Shown one piece after another: positions 43,156 to 51,060 of a DNA stretch of 64,000 nucleotides. The notes under the pieces were generated by a model that was not told the DNA's origin, ran no database searches, and saw only the letters and a program-made list of their open reading frames with translations. A program made the position numbers and the translations under genes. The stretch is from Verrucomicrobiota bacterium (GTDB lineage: Bacteria; Verrucomicrobiota; Verrucomicrobiia; Verrucomicrobiales; Verrucomicrobiaceae): the NCBI GenBank assembly GCA_017301975.1, contig JAFLEI010000036.1, positions 1-64,000 of the forward strand, read 5' to 3'. Position 1 is the first letter of the stretch, and each line of letters opens with the position of its first letter.

Positions 43156-43237
43156 CAAGGAGCGGGACTTGCCAAGTCCCGTGTGCGAAGGCTGTTTCGA
43201 AGTCCGTGCGGCGGTACTTGGCAAGTGCCGCTCCTTG
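43156..43237. repeat. REP/BIME-like inverted pair, family B
   Basis: Left unit 43156-43181 (CAAGGAGCGGGACTTGCCAA...) and right unit 43212-43237 (CGGTACTTGGCAAGTGCCGC...). Lies between the convergent Gfo/Idh/MocA gene and the response regulator. Confidence 0.88.
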
Positions 43238-43247
43238 GGTCTCGAGC

Positions 43248-44513
43248 TTATGCTGCGACCATTTCATCACGCAGCTTCCAGCGCTGTTCGTGGTTGAGAA
43301 GGGTGCGGAAAAAGTCTTCTTCTTTCTTGGGTTCGAAGGTGGTATCGACGGGCAGGCTGAATTCGAGTTCCAGCCCTCTCGGCTCCAGATGGCGGGCCTC
43401 GGCGGTGCCGCCATGCAGGTGCATGGTGACGTAGCAGGCCATCATGTTCACGCCAAAATCATCCGGTTTGCGGCTGCGCGTGTAGAAGGGGTCAAACAGG
43501 TTCACGGGCTTGTCACCACCCTGCCAGATCCCGGTGTCGCGCACATACATCACCAGATGCGACTGACCTTTCGCGTCCTGCCGGACTTGCGCGCTGATGT
43601 GAATGCTGTCGCCGGGACTGAGGTGCGTGAGCTCCTCCATGAAAATCAAACGCCACATCTGACGGAAACGCGCATCATTCACCATGACGGGCGGGAGGGC
43701 AGGATCGACCGAGACTTCCACCTTCAGATTTTTTTCCTTCATCTGCGTGGCAAACATTTCGACCATCTCATTGATCACGTTGCTGAGGTAGCATTGGTCG
43801 CTGCGGTCAAGGCGCTTGGAGTGGGAGGCCTCTGCCAGACGGGCCAGCATGGACTGAATGCGTTCAAGCTGCGACTGCGCCTGGTTCTGCACATCGATCC
43901 AGAATGAAGGATCACGCGGGTGGGCGCCGCCGATTTCCTCCATCAGTTTCATGGGCGCGAGATCGATGAAGGCACGCACGACCGTGAGCGCGTTGCGGAG
44001 GTGGTGGTTTAGACCTTCCGCGAGGATGCCGAGGCCGGAAACCTTGTCCGCGGAGAGCATGTTGCGCACGGACTCCGCCTTTTCCACCAGCAGGCGCTCG
44101 CGCTCGATGAGCGCATGGTAGTAATCCAGCGCGTGCTTGATGACGACGCTCAGCTCATCCGGATCCCAGGGCTTGTGCAGGTAGCGGAAGCAGCGCCCGG
44201 AGTTCACCGCATCCACCGCCGCCTGATAATCAGTGTAGGCCGTGACGAGAATGCGGACGAGATTGGGATTGAGCTTGCGCGCATGCTCCATGAGCTCAAT
44301 GCCGCTGGGGCCGGGCATGCGCTGGTCCGTGAGCAGCAGGCCGATCTGCGCACCGTATTGCTGCAGGATCCGGTAGCCGTCCATCGCATTGTTGGCGATG
44401 TGGATGGTGTACTCGTCGCCGAAGATTTCCTTGAAATAATGCAACGCCTTCTCTTCGTCATCGACGTAGAGGATGTGATAAGGCGATAGCAGCGGGCTCG
44501 GCATCAGGTTCAA
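43248..44513 (-). CDS. Response regulator-histidine kinase hybrid (receiver domain first)
   Basis: A 421-residue protein. N-terminal receiver domain (about 12-130) with acidic pocket VDDE, phospho-acceptor Asp63 (LLTDQRMPG), Thr91 and Lys114 (LHKPW). A linker leads to a HisKA-like H-box (AEGLNHHLRNALTVV, His170), and an HATPase domain (about 270-405) with GVNMMACYVT and DTGIWQGGD. The kinase motifs diverge from consensus. It overlaps the upstream sensor kinase gene by four bases (ATGA). It may receive phosphate from that kinase; the output target is not apparent because there is no DNA-binding domain. Confidence 0.85.
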   Translation of the reverse strand: MNLMPSPLLSPYHILYVDDEEKALHYFKEIFGDEYTIHIANNAMDGYRILQQYGAQIGLLLTDQRMPGPSGIELMEHARKLNPNLVRILVTAYTDYQAAVDAVNSGRCFRYLHKPWDPDELSVVIKHALDYYHALIERERLLVEKAESVRNMLSADKVSGLGILAEGLNHHLRNALTVVRAFIDLAPMKLMEEIGGAHPRDPSFWIDVQNQAQSQLERIQSMLARLAEASHSKRLDRSDQCYLSNVINEMVEMFATQMKEKNLKVEVSVDPALPPVMVNDARFRQMWRLIFMEELTHLSPGDSIHISAQVRQDAKGQSHLVMYVRDTGIWQGGDKPVNLFDPFYTRSRKPDDFGVNMMACYVTMHLHGGTAEARHLEPRGLELEFSLPVDTTFEPKKEEDFFRTLLNHEQRWKLRDEMVAA

Positions 44514-45952
44514 TTGTGGGCAGGTTTCTTCAGGCTCAGGGTGAACTGGGTGTGGCTTCCTGCGGCAGTGTCAATCTTGACTTCGCCGTCCATGTTTTGA
44601 ATCATGCGGAAGCAGATGCTCAGGCCCAGGCCCATGCCCTGCCCCACCTGCTTGGTGGTGAAGAAGGGATCAAAGATCTTCGAAAGGTTTTCCTTCGGGA
44701 TGCCGGCGCCGTTGTCCCGGACGATCAAGTCCACGCCTTTTGCCGTTTCACGGGCGGAGAGCACAATGGTCGGCTCCGGCCTGCCTGCCAGGGCGTCCAG
44801 GCTGTTCTGCACCAGATTGAGCAAAATCTGGATGAGGTAGTTCTCGTCTCCCTGTGCGATGACTCCGGGGGGGATCTCATCCACCAGCAGCACGCCGCGG
44901 TCTCCGATTTCCTTGGCCAGCAGGCGCAGGGCCTTGCGTGAAGTCTCCTGCAAATCCACCGACCGTGATCCGCGATTTTCCGGATGAGCAAAGGTGCGCA
45001 GATCTGAAACGATGGCGGCCACACGGTCAATGCCCTCGCCAATGTCTTCGGCGATGCTGTTAAAGGTTTCGGCCATTTCGGGGGGGAGCGCCCTGCCCTT
45101 TTTCTTCAGCAGATAGATCGCCGACTTCACGTAGTTCAGCGGGTTGTTGATCTCATGGACGATGCCCGCGCTGAGCCGGCCGATGGAGGCGAGCTTCTCG
45201 CTTTGATCCAGCTGGGCTTCGGTTTCGCGCAGGCGCTTCAGCGTGGCTGTGAGCTCTTCGTTGCGTGCGGCCAGCTCCTCGCGCTGGTCTTCCACCTTGC
45301 AGCGGTTGGCGAATTCCCGCAGGCGGATGGCGTGATGCTGGCGGCTGCCGAAATAGAGCACCACGCAGTTCAGCAGGATAAAGCCCGTGTTGTTGACGAA
45401 GATGCCCAGTGCGTGGGAGTCACTGAAATCGAGATTCGGCAGCGTGGCGGCAAAGTACGCCAGCACCACAAGGCCGAGCGTGATGCCAATCTCACGAAAG
45501 GTCCAGTGGAAGACGAACGACGTGGCCACGATGCACAGCGTCAGCCCCGCGTAGTAGCCGGAACCAGGATCACCGCTGAGGTAGATCATGAAGCAGATCA
45601 TCAGCGCGGGCAGCAGCGGCAGGATGATGGGGTAGGCGCGACAGTACCTGCGCCCCAGCGATCCGTTCAGCGCCAGCAGCAGCGGCACGCAGCTGGCCGC
45701 GCAGGCCAGACGCAACACCAGAAACTGCCAGTAGTCCGTGGGATATGCCATCCAGTCAAGAAAGCTGCAAAGTGGCACGAGCACCATCACAAACCACGCC
45801 CCCATGCGGGCATTGCGAAGATTGAGTTCCATCTGCTCCTTTTCAAAACGGTTGGGAGGAGGCACAATTTCAGCATGACCACGCCGGTGGGCACGGTCAT
45901 TGCTGGATGTGATCAGCGGCGAACTAATCTCTGCCAGGGCGGCGATTGACAT
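44510..45952 (-). CDS. Membrane sensor histidine kinase with six-helix N-terminal sensor
   Basis: A 480-residue protein: about six membrane helices (about 48-215; e.g. GAWFVMVLVPLCSFLDW, YPIILPLLPALMICFMI, FVNNTGFILLNCVVLYFG), a coiled-coil linker (RCKVEDQREELAARNEEL), HisKA with H-box AGIVHEINNPLNYV, and HATPase with LLNLVQNSLDA (N box), DNGAGIP (G1), FDPFFTTK (F) and GLGLSI (G2). All kinase motifs are intact. The input signal is unknown. Coupled by overlap to the receiver-kinase gene. It starts after an AT-rich leader (see 45953-46228). Confidence 0.9.
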   Translation of the reverse strand: MSIAALAEISSPLITSSNDRAHRRGHAEIVPPPNRFEKEQMELNLRNARMGAWFVMVLVPLCSFLDWMAYPTDYWQFLVLRLACAASCVPLLLALNGSLGRRYCRAYPIILPLLPALMICFMIYLSGDPGSGYYAGLTLCIVATSFVFHWTFREIGITLGLVVLAYFAATLPNLDFSDSHALGIFVNNTGFILLNCVVLYFGSRQHHAIRLREFANRCKVEDQREELAARNEELTATLKRLRETEAQLDQSEKLASIGRLSAGIVHEINNPLNYVKSAIYLLKKKGRALPPEMAETFNSIAEDIGEGIDRVAAIVSDLRTFAHPENRGSRSVDLQETSRKALRLLAKEIGDRGVLLVDEIPPGVIAQGDENYLIQILLNLVQNSLDALAGRPEPTIVLSARETAKGVDLIVRDNGAGIPKENLSKIFDPFFTTKQVGQGMGLGLSICFRMIQNMDGEVKIDTAAGSHTQFTLSLKKPAHN

Positions 45953-46228
45953 AATTACTATAAAATTAATAATAATTACGTTATTAAATCAAGGGCAAAT
46001 CAAGGTTTTTTACAATTCCCTGACATCGCAGCGAGGGCTGTGGAAAGGGTTCATTCTCAAGAGGTCCCGCAGGCGCGGATCACGGGTGAGGCGGCTTGTG
46101 TGGGCTCCCTGCGGTAGTCGAGTTCTGCCAGCAAACGGTGGAGACATTCTCGCTCCCCTCCAAGTGGGGAGGGGCTGCCGCTGCTGACCGCTTGGCAGTC
46201 CGCCAAGCCTCGGCATCATAAGCGGCTC
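45953..46228. other. Divergent intergenic region, AT-rich leader and hairpins
   Basis: The first about 60 bases are strikingly AT-rich (TTGATTTAATAACGTAATTA... on the minus strand), a probable promoter for the sensor kinase. The right part contains two hairpins: CCCCTCC/GGAGGGG (46155-46174) and GCTTGGC-AGTCC-GCCAAGC (46190-46208), ahead of the glycerate kinase gene. Confidence 0.5.
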
Positions 46229-47353
46229 ATGCGCATTCTCATCGCCATCGACAAATTTAAGGGCTCTTTTCCGGCCACCGTGGCAGCCCAGGCCATTGCA
46301 TCGGCTCTGAATCAGACTTTGCCGGAAGCCGTGTGTGACCTCTGCCCGATCGCCGACGGGGGTGAAGGCACTGCTGAGGCGGTGATCACTGCTTTGAGCG
46401 GCGAATGGTGTGAGGCAGCGACTTTTGACGCTCAAAACCGGCCCGTCACAGCCCGGTATGGGCTCGCGCGGGAGACAGGAGGTCTGGAGGCCATCATGGA
46501 AATGAGCGCCGCTTCGGGCCTAGCCATGGTGAGCGATCTGGCGCTCAATCCGGCCACGGCCACCACGCACGGCACGGGCCTGATGCTGCAGGATGCCATC
46601 GAACGCGGCGTGAGGCGCATCGTCATTGGCATTGGCGGCAGCGCCACCAATGACGGCGGCATTGGCATGGCGGCAGCGCTGGGGTTTCGCTTTCTGGATG
46701 CCTCTGGCTCACCGCTGGAGCCCCTCGTCGACCACATGGACCGGCTGGCGAGGATCGAGTCACCAGACGTTGAGTTCCCTGAAATTCTTGTGGCCTGTGA
46801 TGTGAACAATCCTCTGCTGGGCCCCCATGGATGCACCCGCGTCTATGGCCCGCAAAAGGGCGTGACGGACTTCGAGTTCTTCGAGAAGCGCCTGCAACAG
46901 GTGGCGGACATCGCCCGGCGTGATCTCGGCGTTGATCACCGTGACGTGCCCGGAGCGGGTGCTGCCGGAGGTCTCGGTTTTGGACTCATGACCTTCTGTG
47001 GGGCCAGGCTCACCAGCGGCTTTGAATTGATCGCCGATCTTGTGCATCTGCGTGAACGGATCGGCAGCGCGGACCTCGTCATCACGGGAGAAGGCCGGAT
47101 GGATGCGCAGACGCTCCATGGCAAAGGTCCCATGGGAGTCGCCGACATGGCCCGCGAGCTCGGCAAACCCGTCGCCGCCTTTGCCGGAGCCATCGAAGCT
47201 GAAGACCAGCTCCGCACCCGCATTGATTTTCTCTGTGCCATCAAGCCCGCAGAGATGCGTCTTGCCGAGGCCATGCAGAGGGGGCCCGAACTTCTTGAGG
47301 CGGCGGTCATCGCCCAGAGCAGTGCCATACGCGACCTCTTGACCCACCCTTGA
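46229..47353 (+). CDS. Glycerate kinase (type I/GlxK-GarK family)
   Basis: A 374-residue enzyme phosphorylating glycerate, typical of the GarK family. N-terminal IAIDKFKGSFPATVAAQAI; PIADGGEGTAEAVI; IGIGGSATNDGGIGMAAALG; PGAGAAGGLGFGLMTF; VITGEGRMDAQTLHGK are the family's conserved segments. It probably feeds glycerate from sugar-acid or glyoxylate degradation into glycolysis in the cytoplasm. A 6-bp inverted repeat CGGTCC-CAT-GGACCG follows the stop. Confidence 0.93.
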   Translation: MRILIAIDKFKGSFPATVAAQAIASALNQTLPEAVCDLCPIADGGEGTAEAVITALSGEWCEAATFDAQNRPVTARYGLARETGGLEAIMEMSAASGLAMVSDLALNPATATTHGTGLMLQDAIERGVRRIVIGIGGSATNDGGIGMAAALGFRFLDASGSPLEPLVDHMDRLARIESPDVEFPEILVACDVNNPLLGPHGCTRVYGPQKGVTDFEFFEKRLQQVADIARRDLGVDHRDVPGAGAAGGLGFGLMTFCGARLTSGFELIADLVHLRERIGSADLVITGEGRMDAQTLHGKGPMGVADMARELGKPVAAFAGAIEAEDQLRTRIDFLCAIKPAEMRLAEAMQRGPELLEAAVIAQSSAIRDLLTHP

Positions 47354-47427
47354 CCGGTCCCATGGACCGTGCTCAGTGATCCCTCCCACTTATTCAGAAA
47401 TCCGCATCCCCGTATCCAGCATCCCGA

Positions 47428-48351
47428 ATGAACGCAGTCCTCCTTTTCGCCGGTCAAGGCGCCCAGAAAGTCGGCATGGGCAAAGATCTTGCCGAAGCCT
47501 ATCCCACCGTCCGCGCCCTCTTTGACCAGGCCGATGCCACCCTCGGTTACTCGCTTTCGAACATCATGTTTGAAGGACCGATGGAGGAGCTGACGAAGAC
47601 CTCGCGCTGTCAGCCCGCACTCTACGCCCATGGCCTGGCCATTCTCGAAGTGCTGAAGAGCAAGGTGCCTGCGCTCAACATCACCGCCACGGCCGGTCTT
47701 TCCCTTGGTGAATTCACCGCGCATGCCGCCGCCGGCACCTTCGATTTTGCCACCGGTCTGAACCTCGTCTTCCAACGCGGCAGCTTCATGGAGGAAGCAT
47801 GCGAAAACACCAAGGGTGCCATGCTGGCCCTGCTCGGTGGTGAGGAATCCGCCATCCGTGAACTCGCGAAGGAATGCGATGTGGACGTGGCCAATCTCAA
47901 CGCACCAGGACAGATCGTGCTCAGTGGCAGTGCTGAAGGCATTGCCGATGCGGCTGCCAAATCGAAGGACAAGGGTATCAAACGCGCCATTCCCCTGCCC
48001 GTCGCCGGTGCCTACCACAGCCGCTTGATGAAGTCCGCCCAGGACAAGCTCGCCGTCGCGCTGGCCGCTGCTGCCATCCAGAGCCCGAAGGTTCCGGTGG
48101 TGTGCAACTTCGAAGCACGCCCGGTTTCCACCCCTGAAGAAATTCGCTCCACGCTCACCAGCCAGGTGACCGGCAGCGTGCGCTGGGTGGAGAGCATGCA
48201 GCATCTGATCGCCGCAGGCCACACCACCTTCATCGAACTCGGACCTGACGCCACACTCGCCGGACTCATGGGCAAGATCGACAAATCCGTGAAGGTCATC
48301 AGCATCAAGGATGCGGCCTCGCTGGATGCAGCGGTGGCCCAGCTTCAATAA
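47428..48351 (+). CDS. fabD: Malonyl-CoA:ACP transacylase FabD
   Basis: A 307-residue enzyme that loads malonyl groups on acyl carrier protein for fatty acid synthesis. LLFAGQGAQKVGMGKDL near the N-terminus, nucleophile motif GLSLGEFTAHAAAG (Ser93), QRGSFMEEAC with the Arg that binds the malonyl carboxylate, PVAGAYHSRLM with the catalytic His, and GPDATLAGLMGKI at the C-terminus. Length normal. Other fab genes are not nearby. It is followed after four bases by a redoxin gene. Confidence 0.95.
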   Translation: MNAVLLFAGQGAQKVGMGKDLAEAYPTVRALFDQADATLGYSLSNIMFEGPMEELTKTSRCQPALYAHGLAILEVLKSKVPALNITATAGLSLGEFTAHAAAGTFDFATGLNLVFQRGSFMEEACENTKGAMLALLGGEESAIRELAKECDVDVANLNAPGQIVLSGSAEGIADAAAKSKDKGIKRAIPLPVAGAYHSRLMKSAQDKLAVALAAAAIQSPKVPVVCNFEARPVSTPEEIRSTLTSQVTGSVRWVESMQHLIAAGHTTFIELGPDATLAGLMGKIDKSVKVISIKDAASLDAAVAQLQ

Positions 48352-48355
48352 GACC

Positions 48356-48901
48356 ATGAAACACCTGCTTGTCGCCCTGCTGCTCTTCACCAGCATCGCC
48401 TCTGCGCTCGAACTTCCGGCCACAAATGGCCAGAAATACGATCCTGCGGCTGCGGGCGACAAGAAGGCCGTCGTCCTCTTCTTTGTCTCGCCGTTCTGTT
48501 CGACGACAAAGTCGTTCATGAAAGAGATCAATCAGATCACGGCTGACTACGGCGACCGGGTCGTCGTATATCTCGTGCATTCGGATCCGGAGATTACGAA
48601 CGAAGTGGCGATGGAGCACGCCATTCTCTCCGAAGTGAAGGCCACCGTGCTGCTCGATAAAGAGCAGGCGCTGGCAAAGCAGGTGCAGGCCAGAATCACG
48701 CCTGAGGCGGTCGTGCTTTCACCCAAGGCTGAGACGCTTTACAAAGGCCGCATCAACGATCTTTATCTCGGCCCCACCAAGCGCCAGCGCATGGCGACGA
48801 CGAAGGACCTGCGTGATGCGCTGGATGCCATTCTTGGCGGCAAGCCGGTGGCGTCTCCGCAGCACGAGGCGCAGGGCTGCAAGATCGGCGGCATGAAGTG
48901 A
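48356..48901 (+). CDS. Redoxin/AhpC-TSA-like exported protein
   Basis: A 181-residue thioredoxin-fold protein with signal peptide (LLVALLLFTSIASA). VVLFFVSPFCSTTKSFMKEI carries a single Cys; LYKGRINDLYLGPTKRQR and TTKDLRDALDAILGGKPV match the PVC redoxin type found beside cytochrome-bearing proteins; GCKIGGMK ends the protein with another Cys. It probably acts in periplasmic thiol or peroxide chemistry. The real start at 48356 is four bases after fabD, so translational coupling is likely. Confidence 0.78.
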   Translation: MKHLLVALLLFTSIASALELPATNGQKYDPAAAGDKKAVVLFFVSPFCSTTKSFMKEINQITADYGDRVVVYLVHSDPEITNEVAMEHAILSEVKATVLLDKEQALAKQVQARITPEAVVLSPKAETLYKGRINDLYLGPTKRQRMATTKDLRDALDAILGGKPVASPQHEAQGCKIGGMK

Positions 48902-48927
48902 GAAATGCGTGGCGTGGACGGGACACT

Positions 48928-49458
48928 TCACCATACCAGCACCTCTTCTTCGGGCTCTTCTTTCCGCACGGTGGTCCAGCGGTACATGATGGGATAGATC
49001 GGGCGCTTGTCCTCGAAGAAGTCCGAGACGAAGGGCGGACCAAAGGTGGTGAATCCAAAGTGCTGGTAGAGAGGAAGCAGGTGCTTGCCCGTTTTCGTGA
49101 TCAGATACTCGGCCTCATTTTTCACCGCGTAGTCGTTGATGCCCATGCAGAGGCTGAGAAGATGGACGCCGGCGCTTCCCTTCACGGTGCAGGCACGTGA
49201 TAGCTCCAGACTCAGTTTTGCAGGAGGCAGCACCAGATCCTTGAGCTGCGATTCATGCATCATTTCAAACTTCGGGACCTCGTCACTGCGCAGCACCCGC
49301 GTGACCCCGAGAACATCGCCCTTTCTGTCAAACAAGGCGAAATGGTGAGCCTGCTCATCAAACTCATCCAGAACATGGGTGATGGACGCGCCATAGGACG
49401 CCCTCCGGAATGATTCAATCGTGTTCCGATAGGAATGAAAGTCGATTTCTCTGACCAT
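48928..49458 (-). CDS. FeeM/autoinducer-synthase-like N-acyltransferase
   Basis: A 176-residue GNAT-fold protein in the FeeM/acyl-homoserine-lactone-synthase group, or the related PEP-CTERM/exosortase-associated acyltransferase. Visible pattern: SYRNTIESFRRASYG, ALFDRKGDVLGVTRVLRSDE, LSLELSRACTVKGSAGVHL, and HLLPLYQHFGFTTFGPP, which match the E.SR (acyl-binding) and LY..LGF (C-terminal) features. It would transfer an acyl chain from acyl-ACP or acyl-CoA to an amine. ATG 49458 is used; the upstream extension is unsupported. Divergent from the ligase gene at 49650. Confidence 0.62.
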   Translation of the reverse strand: MVREIDFHSYRNTIESFRRASYGASITHVLDEFDEQAHHFALFDRKGDVLGVTRVLRSDEVPKFEMMHESQLKDLVLPPAKLSLELSRACTVKGSAGVHLLSLCMGINDYAVKNEAEYLITKTGKHLLPLYQHFGFTTFGPPFVSDFFEDKRPIYPIMYRWTTVRKEEPEEEVLVW

Positions 49459-49649
49459 TGGTTGAAGCGGAGATCTTCTTGAAGATCGCAATCCAGCCCC
49501 GTCCCGGCCGGGTGAAGGCGCAGCCAAAATGGGGCAAAAGGTGAAGAAATGGCGGGGCGGATAATCACGCATCAATTCGGCCGTTGGAGGCGTACCGGAC
49601 AGCGTGCTTCAGCCATCGCGGGAGGTGATCGCTGCGGCACCTCACCCCC

Positions 49650-51044
49650 ATGATCCGGCTGTTCAATCTTTACCGTGCCTCGAAGTCCATCCGCCATGCG
49701 CAAAGCCTGAGCCGCGAGGAGATGCTGCGGCTTCAGGAACGACGCTGGCGTGCACTGGCCCGCCGTGCCTTTGCCACGAGTCCGTTCTACCGCCGTCAGC
49801 TGGCGGGACTTGATCTGGACCACTGCGCGCTGGCGGACATCCCAGTGCTGACGAAGGCTGAGCTGGTCGAGAACTGGGATGAAATCGTCCCAGACCCACG
49901 GCTGCACAGGGAGGCGCTGACGCGATACCTCCAAGATCCCGGCAACTGGGGCCGGCTGCTCAACAACCGCTGGATGGTGAGCATGACCTCGGGCACCTCT
50001 GGCGCTGCGCTGGCCATCCCGCATGAGATCACTTCCGTGGACTGGAATCACGCGGCCCATGCCATACGCAGTGCGCCCACGGCAACCAAGTCTTCAACGC
50101 CGAAACCGTCACTGTTCCGAAAACGTCCTGTAGCAGCCTCGTTCGTGTGTTCGGCGGCACCCTCCGTTTCCGCAGCCCTGCTGAAAACGCGCCCGTGGAT
50201 CGGCGCGCTTTTCTGCGACTACCAGCCGATCAGTGTCACTGCGCCATGGCAGGAGATCATTGACAGGCTGCATGAAATGAAGCCCACGATCCTGATTGGA
50301 TACGCATCCCTGATCGGACGCCTTGCCCAGGCCAAGCTCGACGGCACACTGCGGCTGGAACTGCCAGCCGTGGGCGGTGCGATTTCCACGGGCGGCGACA
50401 ACCTCACGCCCGGCATCCGTTCCTTGTGCAGGCAGGCCTTTGGCATCGAGCCGCTGGATGGCTATGGCTGCGGCGAGACGCTCGGCATTGCCCGCCAATG
50501 GGCAGGCATGCAGCACATGGTTGTGTTTGAAGATCTGGCGGTTTTTGAAGCGGTGGACGCCAATGAGAAAGAGTCCCCGCCAGAGGAACTTTCCGATCAC
50601 GCCCTGGTCACTCCTTTGTTCAACACAGCGCTGCCGCTGCTGCGCTATCGCCTCAATGACCGGGTGCGTTTCGGACCCTCTCCCGAAGGGTGGCCTTTCA
50701 AGGTAATCCATCAACTGAGCGGCCGCAGCGCCATGACCTACACGTTTCATACCCCCGAAAAGCTGATTTTTGTGGGAACCAAATTTATCACGGTCATGGA
50801 ACACCAGCCGCTGGTAGCCACGTACCAGTTCTGCCAAACGGGCCCGGATGCCATCGAAGGCCGCTTCGTCCTCCAGCCCGGCACCGATCCGACTGAAATC
50901 CAGCGGCGGCTGGAGGCCGGCATCCGACAATGCCTGATCGAAGGCGGCTGTGGCCAGGTGAACTCCAAGGCCGTTTTGGTTCACCATCTTGAACCCGATC
51001 CGCGCACGGGCAAAGTGGAGCAAAACATCCCTCTCAAAGACTAG
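49650..51044 (+). CDS. PaaK/F390-synthetase-like adenylate-forming ligase
   Basis: A 464-residue protein related to phenylacetate-CoA ligase and coenzyme F390 synthetase. ATP-binding loop MTSGTSGAAL (about 111-120), hinge region LDGYGCGETLGIA, and C-terminal domain with PRTGKVEQNIPLKD. It should activate a carboxylic acid by adenylation and transfer it to CoA or another acceptor. The substrate is unknown. It is divergent from an acyltransferase gene with about 190 bases between starts, suggesting a shared pathway (inference). Confidence 0.78.
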   Translation: MIRLFNLYRASKSIRHAQSLSREEMLRLQERRWRALARRAFATSPFYRRQLAGLDLDHCALADIPVLTKAELVENWDEIVPDPRLHREALTRYLQDPGNWGRLLNNRWMVSMTSGTSGAALAIPHEITSVDWNHAAHAIRSAPTATKSSTPKPSLFRKRPVAASFVCSAAPSVSAALLKTRPWIGALFCDYQPISVTAPWQEIIDRLHEMKPTILIGYASLIGRLAQAKLDGTLRLELPAVGGAISTGGDNLTPGIRSLCRQAFGIEPLDGYGCGETLGIARQWAGMQHMVVFEDLAVFEAVDANEKESPPEELSDHALVTPLFNTALPLLRYRLNDRVRFGPSPEGWPFKVIHQLSGRSAMTYTFHTPEKLIFVGTKFITVMEHQPLVATYQFCQTGPDAIEGRFVLQPGTDPTEIQRRLEAGIRQCLIEGGCGQVNSKAVLVHHLEPDPRTGKVEQNIPLKD

Positions 51045-51060
51045 CGGCGTTCATGCTCCT

